NCBI RefSeq assembly: GCF_900168065.1
Contig: NZ_FUZZ01000003.1
Span: 806,001 to 870,000, forward strand
Direction: 5' to 3'
Source: Chitinophaga ginsengisegetis
Lineage (GTDB): Bacteria; Bacteroidota; Bacteroidia; Chitinophagales; Chitinophagaceae
DNA: 64,000 bases
The notes under the pieces are model-generated. The model was not told the origin of the DNA, did not search any database, and saw only the letters and a program-made list of their open reading frames with translations. Position numbers and translations under genes: made by a program. Position 1 is the first letter of the stretch. The number at the start of each line of letters is the position of its first letter. Of this stretch, positions 32,084-40,254 are shown piece after piece.

Positions 32084-33929
32084 ATTTGTATCCGGCGGCC
32101 TGCAGTTCAAATAATTCGGCGTAGCGTCCTTTGCGGGCCAGCAGTTCTTCATGGCTCCCGATTTCAACCAGCGTGCCCCGTTCCAGCACCAGGATGCGGT
32201 TGGCCATGCGTACCGTGGAAAACCGGTGGGATATTAATACGGCAGTTTTATCACGGGTAAGATCGGCGAAGCGGAGAAATACGTTGTATTCTGCACGGGC
32301 ATCGAGGGCGGAGGTGGGCTCGTCCAGTATGAGGAGTTGGGCGTCTTTCATATAGGCCCGTGCCAATGCTATCTTCTGCCATTCGCCACCGGAGAGTTCT
32401 ATGCCCTGGTTAAAGCGGCGACCGAGCATCTGTTCGTAGCCGAGCGGCATCTTTTCTATAAGCGGGGAAGCAAGACTTTGCCTGGCCGCATCCTCAATCA
32501 TGGGGAGGTTGTTGCTTTGAGCGATGTTCCCCACAGCGATGTTCTGGGAAACGGTCATCTGGTAGCGTTGGTAGTCCTGGAATATAACGCCTACCTGCGT
32601 ACGTAATTCTTTGAGATCGTATTCGCGGAGATCTATGCCATCCAGCAGGATGCGCCCTTCTACCGGATCGTAGAGGCGGGACAGTAGTTTCACCAGGGTG
32701 GTTTTGCCGGCGCCGTTCTCCCCTACCAGCGCTAATTTCTCGCCGGGATGAAGGGTGAAGTTGAGGTGCCGGATAGCCCATTTGTCGGAGTTGATATATT
32801 TAAAGCCTACATCTTCAAAAGTAAATCCCTGTTGAATAGGACGAGGAAACGCCCGGGGATGAAGCACAGGAACCATTTTAGGTTGTATCTCAAAATATTC
32901 AAACAGGTCGCGCAGGTAAAGCGCGCCCTGCGTAACACTGGAAAACCGGATAAGGATACCCTGGAACGTGGTACGTAACTGCCTGAAAGACCCCGCCAGG
33001 AAAGCCAGATCGCCGATGCTGAGATGACCCCGGATCGTTTGCAGGATGATGATCACATAGGCGGCATAATATCCGGCTGCACCTACTATTGCGAAAATGG
33101 TTCCCCAGATGGAATCCCTGATCTGCAATACTTTTTTATCGGTATAAAATTTATTGGAGATGAATTTAAAGCGGTTGATCAGGAAATTGGAAAGATCAAA
33201 CACCTTTACTTCTTTGGCAGTTTCGTCGCTGGCGCCGAGATAGCGGATATAATCCAGCTCACGCCGGTCGGAAGTTTGGCCCCAGGCCAGTTTATAATAC
33301 AGGTCGTTGAAGTGCGATTCATTCAGGAAGGCCGGGATTACGGCCAGCAACAATAATAATATCAGCCAGGGGTTGAAGAATACTAGTCCCGCCGCCAGGA
33401 AAACGATCGTGATGATGTCCTGCACCTGGCTCAGTACCTGCGCCAGCAGCACGGTTCTGCCGGAGGTTTGCTGCCGGGCCCGTTCCAGCTTATCATAAAA
33501 TTCGGCGTCTTCAAATTGGTCGAGGTCCAGTTTGGCGGCATGTTCCATGATTTTCACGGAGGTATGGTTGGCGAAGAGGTCGCCCAAAAGGCCATCCAGC
33601 AGTGAAATAGCGCGACTAAGCGCATCGGATAATATGGCCAGCCCAAATTCCAGCGCCACCAGTTGCCACAGCCAGGTGGTGGAGTGCCCTGGATCTTTGG
33701 TGAGATGCACCACCTGGTCGATGATCAGCTTACCCACATATAACAACGATAACGGCATGGCCGATTGCGCCACCCTGAGAACAGTATTTCCTATAGCGAG
33801 CCCCGGACTGGTTTGCCATACCATCCTGAAAAATGCCGGTAAGTTACGAAGGGCCGCCAGCCGCTCTTTGAAGGTTAATTTTTCATCTTTCCCCGGGCGT
33901 TTTTTCCGGGGAGCTGCCATTGCACTCAT
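32082..33929 (-). CDS. ABC exporter, fused membrane and ATPase domains
   Basis: A 615-residue half-transporter of the ABCB/MsbA type. About six transmembrane helices span residues 60-340. The ATPase domain has Walker A GENGAGKTT at about residue 410, Q-loop IFQDYQ, signature LSGGEWQK, Walker B LLILDEPTSAL and switch His in ISHRFSTVR. It presumably works as a homodimer in the inner membrane; the substrate (lipid, peptide or drug) cannot be inferred. It stands alone on the minus strand. Confidence 0.9.
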   Translation of the reverse strand: MSAMAAPRKKRPGKDEKLTFKERLAALRNLPAFFRMVWQTSPGLAIGNTVLRVAQSAMPLSLLYVGKLIIDQVVHLTKDPGHSTTWLWQLVALEFGLAILSDALSRAISLLDGLLGDLFANHTSVKIMEHAAKLDLDQFEDAEFYDKLERARQQTSGRTVLLAQVLSQVQDIITIVFLAAGLVFFNPWLILLLLLAVIPAFLNESHFNDLYYKLAWGQTSDRRELDYIRYLGASDETAKEVKVFDLSNFLINRFKFISNKFYTDKKVLQIRDSIWGTIFAIVGAAGYYAAYVIIILQTIRGHLSIGDLAFLAGSFRQLRTTFQGILIRFSSVTQGALYLRDLFEYFEIQPKMVPVLHPRAFPRPIQQGFTFEDVGFKYINSDKWAIRHLNFTLHPGEKLALVGENGAGKTTLVKLLSRLYDPVEGRILLDGIDLREYDLKELRTQVGVIFQDYQRYQMTVSQNIAVGNIAQSNNLPMIEDAARQSLASPLIEKMPLGYEQMLGRRFNQGIELSGGEWQKIALARAYMKDAQLLILDEPTSALDARAEYNVFLRFADLTRDKTAVLISHRFSTVRMANRILVLERGTLVEIGSHEELLARKGRYAELFELQAAGYK

Positions 33930-34024
33930 AGAAGTAATTTACGAAAATTGCTTCTCCAAACATAAGCGCATTATCTAAAAGGATTTGTTTTAAATTTGGG
34001 TTCATGTGAATAAACCAGGATGCT

Positions 34025-34132
34025 ATGTTATTATTGATCGTTTCCTTACTGATAGTTTGTTGTGTGATTATTGCCGGCGTTGTATACGCTGTAAATGAAC
34101 AATCTAAACAATGGGCGGCTTCAGAGAATTAA
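34025..34132 (+). CDS. Small single-helix membrane peptide
   Basis: A 35-codon frame from ATG 34,025 to TAA 34,132. Residues 2-23 are entirely hydrophobic (LLLIVSLLIVCCVIIAGVVY), followed by a short polar tail with two Lys (NEQSKQWAASEN). The strong hydrophobicity and clean end support a real small membrane protein of unknown role. It lies between the divergent ABC exporter and the GT87 gene, 135 bp before the latter. Confidence 0.45.
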   Translation: MLLLIVSLLIVCCVIIAGVVYAVNEQSKQWAASEN

Positions 34133-34267
34133 TACTGCGCTTTAGTTGCAGTAACATTTCTTTATAAATCCGGATATCCAGGCCGAATAAATAAAAACTA
34201 CAATAGAGGGATAGCCCCTCCAGGTGCGTTATACCTGCGTACTATAGCTTTTATTTAATTAGCAATT

Positions 34268-35485
34268 ATGGATATGCGTGAAAAAAGGAATGTGCTGACT
34301 TACCTGGCAGAAAAGGAATGGCTGATCATGAGTTTATGGTTTGGCTTGTCCTTTATCGGGGCCTTCATGGAGGTTTCCCGGAATAATTTCAATAACTATC
34401 GCATATTCAGAGACGTATTTTTTCACGTCATTCACCAGCAGCCTTTATATATCCCCTACCCGGCCGATTATTACGATGTAAATCTTTATGGCCCGGTATT
34501 CAGCATCGTGATAGCTCCTTTTGCAGGTTTGGAGATTCACCTGGGAGCCATGTTGTGGTCGCTCACCGGTTCGGCTGTTTTATTTTACGCCATCCGGCAG
34601 TTGCCGCTTTTACGCCTGCAACAGAATATTATCCTGCTGTTGTGTTCAATGGAGCTGATGGGCGCCAGCAGCTGGTTCCAGATGAACCAGTTCATCGGCG
34701 CTTTCGTTATCCTCACCTTTACCAATACTATTAAGGGAAAAGAACATAGGGCCGCTTTCTTTATTGTGTTGGGAACGCTTACAAAGTTTTATGGCATAGT
34801 AGGACTCGCATTTTTCTTTTTCAGTCCTAATCCCAGGCGGTTTATCGGGTACCTGTTTTTATGGGGTGCAGTGATGTTTGCATTGCCCATGGTGATATCT
34901 TCTCCCCAATATATTATTCAATGTTACTTTGATTGGTATGCTGCGCTGGTACACAAAAACGAACTGAATGAAGGCGCGAATACCCTGTTCCAGGATATAT
35001 CTGCCGGAGGCTTTATAAAAAGGGTATTTCATTTGCCGGGCATGAGTAATAACGTAGTGCTCATTCCTGCGGTAGTACTCTTCTTTTTACAATATACCCG
35101 GTTAAAAGATCGCTATAACTCCCGTTATCGCTTCTATATTCTCTGCTCTACACTGATATTCCCGGTGCTTTTCAGTACCAGTTCTGAGTCGCCTACCTAC
35201 ATCATCGCTATACCGGCGGTGTGTATCTGGTATGTATTGCAGCCATCCACAAGACAGAACAACATATTTATGTTTTTTGTCATTTTCCTGATCAGCTTTT
35301 CCCACTCGGATATTCTTACTCCCTGGGTAAGGAAGAATATATCGATGCCCTATGCCGTGAAAGCCTTGCCCTGCCTGGTATTATGGCTGGTGATCGTTTA
35401 TCAGATCTACACGCGGAAATATTTATTAAAAAAAGATGTTTCCCCCGCGCCAGTCAAGGACCTGGAGCCCGTTCCTGTATTGTGA
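34268..35485 (+). CDS. GT87-like polyprenyl-phosphate mannosyltransferase (DUF2029)
   Basis: A 405-residue polytopic membrane protein with about 9-10 helices. The first periplasmic loop carries the GT87/DUF2029 pattern: FNNYRIFRDVFFHVIHQQPLYIPYP followed by YGPVFSIVIAPFA. GWFQ-like QMNQFIGAFVIL and TLTKFYGIVGLAFF are also typical. These enzymes move mannose (or similar) from a lipid-linked donor onto envelope glycans. It is followed after 63 bp by the GH92 gene, so both may concern mannosylated glycans. Confidence 0.75.
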   Translation: MDMREKRNVLTYLAEKEWLIMSLWFGLSFIGAFMEVSRNNFNNYRIFRDVFFHVIHQQPLYIPYPADYYDVNLYGPVFSIVIAPFAGLEIHLGAMLWSLTGSAVLFYAIRQLPLLRLQQNIILLLCSMELMGASSWFQMNQFIGAFVILTFTNTIKGKEHRAAFFIVLGTLTKFYGIVGLAFFFFSPNPRRFIGYLFLWGAVMFALPMVISSPQYIIQCYFDWYAALVHKNELNEGANTLFQDISAGGFIKRVFHLPGMSNNVVLIPAVVLFFLQYTRLKDRYNSRYRFYILCSTLIFPVLFSTSSESPTYIIAIPAVCIWYVLQPSTRQNNIFMFFVIFLISFSHSDILTPWVRKNISMPYAVKALPCLVLWLVIVYQIYTRKYLLKKDVSPAPVKDLEPVPVL

Positions 35486-35548
35486 AAAAATTAACTGAAA
35501 AAGTAATAATCCGGGCGTAAATTGCCGGATTATTAAAGGTTTTTGATT

Positions 35549-37837
35549 ATGAACACGGGAATCAAGATAGGTAGTGCATTTGCGTTATCAGCGATGCTGT
35601 TTCACGGCATTCAAACAAGTGCACAGAAGAAGTCAGCACCATTGCCAGGCTTTGTTGAAAGTAAATCAGTTGCTTCAGTAGATCCTTATATCGGCTCCGG
35701 CGGCCACGGTCACGTATTTGTTGGCGCCAGCGTTCCTTATGGCGCAGTACAAACAGGACCTACCAATATTGTAAAAGGTTGGGATTGGTGCTCCGGGTAT
35801 CACTATTCAGACAGCGTATTAATAGGCTTCTCGCAGATGCACCTCAGCGGAACCGGTATCGGCGACCTGGGCGATGTACTCATTATGCCCTACACCGGTA
35901 AAGTGAGAACCAGCCGCGGCACACAGGAAGATCCCACCTCCGGATATGGCTCCCACTATTCTCATAACCGCGAAACCGCGCGTCCCGGCTACTACGCCGT
36001 TCAGCTGGACGACTACAACATTAAAGCAGAATTAACCGCTTCAGAAAGAGTGGCTTTTCATAAGTACACTTTCCCGAAAAATCAACCTGCCAATATCATC
36101 ATCGACCTGAAAGAAGGTATCGGCTGGGATGCACCGGTGGAAACATTTATCCGCCAGGTAGATGAATATACGCTCGAAGGATACCGCTACTCCAAAGGAT
36201 GGGCGGAGGACCAACGCCTCTGGTTTGCCATTAAATCAAATGTGCCGGTGAAACAATTCCAGGTATTTGATGGAGATAATAAACAAACCGGTAAAGAAGT
36301 AAAATCGAAAGAAGCCAAAGGCGTTATCGTATTCGATAAATCGCCCGGACAGGTAATGCTGAAAGTAGGCATCTCCCCTGTAAGCAGCGAAAACGCACTG
36401 GCTAATATCAAGGCGGAAATACCAGGATGGGACTTTATCAAAACCATTAACAGCGCCAATGCTAAATGGGACAAGGAACTGGCCAAAGTAAGCATTGAAA
36501 CAAGAGACGAGGCCGCACGCCGCGTATTTTATACCGCCATGTATCACACCATGATTGATCCGGCGTTGTTCAACGATCATGATGGCAGCTACCGTGGCAC
36601 CGATAAAAAAGTATATGCCAACCCAGGCTTCGATAACTATTCCGTATTTTCTCTCTGGGATATTTATCGTTCCTGCGCACCACTCGCTACCATCCTGCAT
36701 CCTGAAAAGGTGAACAGCTTCGTGAACTCGATGCTCACCATCCACAAACAACAGGGCAAATTGCCGGTATGGCCGCTGATGGGTAATGAAACCAACTGTA
36801 TGGTGGGCTATCACGCAGTACCTCCTATTGTGGACGCTTACCTGAAAGGATTTAAAGGATTCAACGCAGAAGAAGCTTTTGAAGCCATGAAAGTTACCGC
36901 CAACCGTGATGATCTTGGCCTGAAATACGTAAAAGAATTGGGCTACATCCCGGCAGACAAAGAATATGAATCCGTTTCCAAAGCAATGGAATACGCCATC
37001 GACGACTGGTGTATTGCAGCCATGGCAAAGAAATTAGGCAAAACAGCCGATTTTGAATACTACAAAAAACGCGCAGCTTACTACCGCAATTATTTCGATA
37101 GCACCATCCGCTTCGTACGCCCGCGTATGAGCGATGGCAGCTTCAAAACACCTTACGATCCGTTTAACTCCGTTCATGAAAAAGGCGACTTCACCGAAGG
37201 CAACGGCTGGCAATACACCTGGCTGGTGCCACAGGACGTGGAAGGACTGATCCAACTCATGGGCGGCGACGATGCCTTCACCAGTAAACTCGATAGCCTC
37301 TTCACCGCTAAAGGCGATATGGGCGCAGAAGCATCTAACGATATCTCCGGCCTTATAGGTATGTATGCGCATGGTAATGAGCCAAGTCACCACGTTACCT
37401 ATATGTACGCTTTCTCCGGTTACCAATGGAAAACCGCTGAAAAAGTAAGACAGGTAATGAAAGAATTCTACTTCGACCAGCCGGAAGGACTTGCGGGTAA
37501 TGAAGATTGCGGCGCGATGTCGTCCTGGTATGTATTCTCTTCGCTGGGCTTCTATCCTGAAAACTCCGCCAGCGGCGTATATGTATTAGGTAGCCCGCTG
37601 TTCGACAAAGCATCTATTAAAGTAGGCGCCAATAAAACTTTTACAGTGCAGGCGATCGATAATAGTGCAGAGAATATCTATATCCAAAGCGTTACTCTTA
37701 ACGGTAAACCATATACGAAAAGCTTTATCACCCACCAGGATGTGGTGGCCGGTGGAACGCTGGTAGTTAAAATGGGGAACAAACCAAACCTCAGCTTTGG
37801 TAAAGCCGTAGCAGACAGACCATCGAATGCCCTTTAA
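35549..37837 (+). CDS. GH92 family alpha-mannosidase, secreted
   Basis: I start at ATG 35,549, which gives a proper signal peptide ending TSAQ; a TTG two codons upstream is in frame. 762 residues. GH92 marks: SVDPYIGSGGHGHVFVGASVPYGAVQTGP at the N-terminus, HMHLSGTG-like QMHLSGTGIGDLGD, HGNEPSHHVTYMY, and GNEDCGAMSSWYVFSSLGFYP with the general-acid Glu near residue 650. GH92 enzymes are calcium-dependent exo-alpha-mannosidases acting on N-glycan or yeast mannan branches. It complements the GH76 endo-enzyme at 5.5 kb. Confidence 0.95.
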   Translation: MNTGIKIGSAFALSAMLFHGIQTSAQKKSAPLPGFVESKSVASVDPYIGSGGHGHVFVGASVPYGAVQTGPTNIVKGWDWCSGYHYSDSVLIGFSQMHLSGTGIGDLGDVLIMPYTGKVRTSRGTQEDPTSGYGSHYSHNRETARPGYYAVQLDDYNIKAELTASERVAFHKYTFPKNQPANIIIDLKEGIGWDAPVETFIRQVDEYTLEGYRYSKGWAEDQRLWFAIKSNVPVKQFQVFDGDNKQTGKEVKSKEAKGVIVFDKSPGQVMLKVGISPVSSENALANIKAEIPGWDFIKTINSANAKWDKELAKVSIETRDEAARRVFYTAMYHTMIDPALFNDHDGSYRGTDKKVYANPGFDNYSVFSLWDIYRSCAPLATILHPEKVNSFVNSMLTIHKQQGKLPVWPLMGNETNCMVGYHAVPPIVDAYLKGFKGFNAEEAFEAMKVTANRDDLGLKYVKELGYIPADKEYESVSKAMEYAIDDWCIAAMAKKLGKTADFEYYKKRAAYYRNYFDSTIRFVRPRMSDGSFKTPYDPFNSVHEKGDFTEGNGWQYTWLVPQDVEGLIQLMGGDDAFTSKLDSLFTAKGDMGAEASNDISGLIGMYAHGNEPSHHVTYMYAFSGYQWKTAEKVRQVMKEFYFDQPEGLAGNEDCGAMSSWYVFSSLGFYPENSASGVYVLGSPLFDKASIKVGANKTFTVQAIDNSAENIYIQSVTLNGKPYTKSFITHQDVVAGGTLVVKMGNKPNLSFGKAVADRPSNAL

Positions 37838-37859
37838 TTTCAAGGTACTGGTATAAAAT

Positions 37860-37904
37860 TTTCGGGGAGATGAAAGCATATTTATTGCTTTCATCTCCCC
37901 GAAA
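37860..37904. terminator. Strong bidirectional terminator
   Basis: A 19-bp perfect stem starting TTTCGGGGAGATGAAAGC, around a 7-nt AT loop, with T/A flanks. It separates the convergent GH92 and GHL10-like genes. Confidence 0.92.
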
Positions 37905-37918
37905 TATTTACCATTGTT

Positions 37919-39007
37919 TTAAGCATTTTCACCCAGCACCCGCAATACCTCCGGTGTTACTTCTCCAAAGATAGAAACGCCTGCCGCTCCATTCTGGATG
38001 GCCAGTTTCACGGCTTCGCCGAGGTCGTTATAGTTGCCGTGGAAGTCAGGAAGATACAGCCCTGCATACAACGGGAATGCGCCATGCAGCCCCTTCACCC
38101 CTTCTGCCACCGCATCGCCTATCCAGCTCACATTTTCCCTGTAAAAGCCGTGATAGATCATCGGGCAAATGGCGTTCAACGGCCAGTTGGTCCAGTCCTG
38201 CCGTACGATACGTTTGGCAATTTCAGGAGTAGGAAACACTGCTGCAGAAATTGGTTTCTTATGTTGCTGGGCTACCTGCGCCAGGTTGCTCACTACGTTA
38301 GTAATGCGGTCGTAGCGGAACTTGCGCCAGGAAGGGCTTTGGTCGGGATGTTCTATCTGTAACGGATCTACGCCATGTTTTTCTTTATAGGCATTGCGGC
38401 ATTGTTCGCAATAACAGAAATCATACTCCGGCAATTCTTTCGACTGATCAATACCATAATTGCTCCAGAGATTTACGGGTAATATCACATCGCAGTAGCG
38501 AACATAATCGAGATGAATGCCATCCACATAATCCAGTGAGAGGATTTTTTCCACCTGGTCTTTCAGATAATTCACTACCTCCGGTTTACTGGGACACAGC
38601 CAGCGGTAGTAATCTACATAAGGAGGATGGTTTGCACAGGACTCGCCTTTCCTGTTTTGCGCATACCATTCCGGGTGACTGGCCAGCAATTCTTTTTCTC
38701 CGCGGTTCATTGTCCACATCCAGCGATGCGCTTTGATACCATTAGCTTTGGCGGTTTTAAAATGTAGTTCGCTATCTGCCTCAAACATGATATCTGTGAT
38801 CCCTGCTCTTCTGTAAGCAGCATATCTTGCTTTTAAGATGGCAGCGGTATCTTTATGATCAGGATTGATCCACACCCGGTGTTGCACGGCGTTCTTTTCC
38901 AGCGTGGGCGCTGTTTCCTTTATAGCAGCAGCGCTGGCTGGCAGCGTAGGTTTTACCAATGCCAATCCACCGATACCCAATGATTTTATAAAAAGACGTT
39001 TATCCAT
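37919..39007 (-). CDS. Glycosyl-hydrolase-like protein (GHL10 / DUF187 type)
   Basis: A 362-residue protein with an N-terminal export signal (KRLFIKSLGIGGLALV then ASAAA). A TIM-barrel pattern typical of GHL10 follows: RAGITDIMFEADSELHFKTAKANGIKAHRWMWTMN, DYVDGIHLDYVRY (putative catalytic Asp at strand 4), YDFCYCEQCRNAYKEKHG and AICPMIYHGFY. The two CxxC-like Cys are usual in this group. Substrate unknown; relatives act on glycans or are linked with cell-wall sugars. It is followed on the same strand, upstream by 5 bp, by the CBM9-like gene, so the two form an operon. Confidence 0.75.
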   Translation of the reverse strand: MDKRLFIKSLGIGGLALVKPTLPASAAAIKETAPTLEKNAVQHRVWINPDHKDTAAILKARYAAYRRAGITDIMFEADSELHFKTAKANGIKAHRWMWTMNRGEKELLASHPEWYAQNRKGESCANHPPYVDYYRWLCPSKPEVVNYLKDQVEKILSLDYVDGIHLDYVRYCDVILPVNLWSNYGIDQSKELPEYDFCYCEQCRNAYKEKHGVDPLQIEHPDQSPSWRKFRYDRITNVVSNLAQVAQQHKKPISAAVFPTPEIAKRIVRQDWTNWPLNAICPMIYHGFYRENVSWIGDAVAEGVKGLHGAFPLYAGLYLPDFHGNYNDLGEAVKLAIQNGAAGVSIFGEVTPEVLRVLGENA

Positions 39008-39012
39008 AGCTG

Positions 39013-40113
39013 TTATTTTCTGTTACTATACACTTTACCTTCCTGGTTGATATTTACGGAACCAGGGAAATTACTACCGGAAACACTGGCATTGTATTGT
39101 GATGAAATGCTTTCCATTGATAACGTATATACTTCTTTATTAGTACCGGTTTGTTTTTCAGGGATCTTCAGCTCTTTTAAACTTTTGGCATACCGCCCAT
39201 TGGCTTGCCTGTATTGCAGTTGGGCGCTGTAGATTTGCCAGAGGTATTGTTTGGCTTCCTCCGCCGGAGGTAACTGGAAAGTAGTATTGGCTTTACTGGT
39301 AAACAACAGGTATCCCCACCGTTCCGGCGCATGCATATTCACAATTCCTTGTGGCGACCAAACCCAGTTATGCTCTGGCCGTTGTTGTTTTACGTACTTG
39401 CCGTTTTTAATGTCTGTGTCCCACTCTACCCGTGAGAAATTGATCCGCCAGAGGCTATTCTCCACCGGCCGTTGATTTTTATTGAAGAAGCTAAGGGCAC
39501 TGAAAGGCACGGCCATCTCCACTGTCCATTCTTTATCGGTGTCTGAAGGGTTATTAATCGTACCATCAATATGTATAGCAGTGATAATGCCTTTGGTGTC
39601 CCAGTTGATCAAAGCCTCTCCCATATTGCGATACGGCTTACCCATAAACAGGTCCATCACCGTATTTAAAGCATTGATTTCTATTTCGTAGTATTGGTGG
39701 GTATCTCCATCGGGATCTATAAATACTTCAAAATCATTATCCTGGAAAATAATAGCATCATGATCTACCAGCGTTCCCCAGATATGAGGCTCCTGCAGCG
39801 TGGCTGCGATGTAAAGGTATTGCTGGTCCCACATCATCTTTACCCGGGTACGTAGTGGTGGTGCGGGTTTGGCGTCGCCTTCAATATCTTTAAAATCGGC
39901 TGTCCAGGTAGCTTGCTGCCACCCGGCTTCATCCAGTTTACCATCAATCACCACTTTGTCTTTAGTTTCCTTACACACGTAGTGGAGGGGAGTTTCCTTT
40001 GCCGGTTTATACAACTCAAGGCCAGTTTGCGCGAAGGTTGGCTTACCCAGCATTAAACTGACTACACTGATTACACCGATAATTTTCTTTATGTTGGCAG
40101 GATCTCTTCTCAT
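39013..40113 (-). CDS. Secreted CBM9-like carbohydrate-binding protein
   Basis: 366 residues with a signal peptide ending TFAQ. Residues 45-265 form a family 9 carbohydrate-binding-like domain: VVIDGKLDEAGWQQATWTADF, LRTRVKMMWDQQYLYIAATLQEPHIWG, DNDFEVFIDPDGDTHQYYEIEINALNT, EWTVEMAVPFSAL and WRINFSRVEW. These calcium-binding beta-sandwich domains bind sugars, often reducing ends. The C-terminal 90 residues resemble a pilin-like processed tail (LWQIYSAQLQYRQANGRYAKSLKEL). It is the first gene of a pair with the GHL10-like gene. Confidence 0.8.
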   Translation of the reverse strand: MRRDPANIKKIIGVISVVSLMLGKPTFAQTGLELYKPAKETPLHYVCKETKDKVVIDGKLDEAGWQQATWTADFKDIEGDAKPAPPLRTRVKMMWDQQYLYIAATLQEPHIWGTLVDHDAIIFQDNDFEVFIDPDGDTHQYYEIEINALNTVMDLFMGKPYRNMGEALINWDTKGIITAIHIDGTINNPSDTDKEWTVEMAVPFSALSFFNKNQRPVENSLWRINFSRVEWDTDIKNGKYVKQQRPEHNWVWSPQGIVNMHAPERWGYLLFTSKANTTFQLPPAEEAKQYLWQIYSAQLQYRQANGRYAKSLKELKIPEKQTGTNKEVYTLSMESISSQYNASVSGSNFPGSVNINQEGKVYSNRK

Positions 40114-40204
40114 TTATTTTTTCGTTGACAATTCTTTTAATTCCAGGCCGGAAGCCCCAAATATACATCAAGATAATTTTTTGCCTGCGATAAAAACATA
40201 AGAA

Positions 40205-40227
40205 AAGCCGGGCGTGAGGCCCGGCTT
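40205..40227 (-). terminator. Terminator of the M13 peptidase gene
   Basis: AAGCCGGGC pairs with GCCCGGCTT around a 5-nt loop. On the minus strand it is followed by TTTTCTT. Confidence 0.88.
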
Positions 40228-40254
40228 AACAATAAGTGTCATAAACAATGTACG

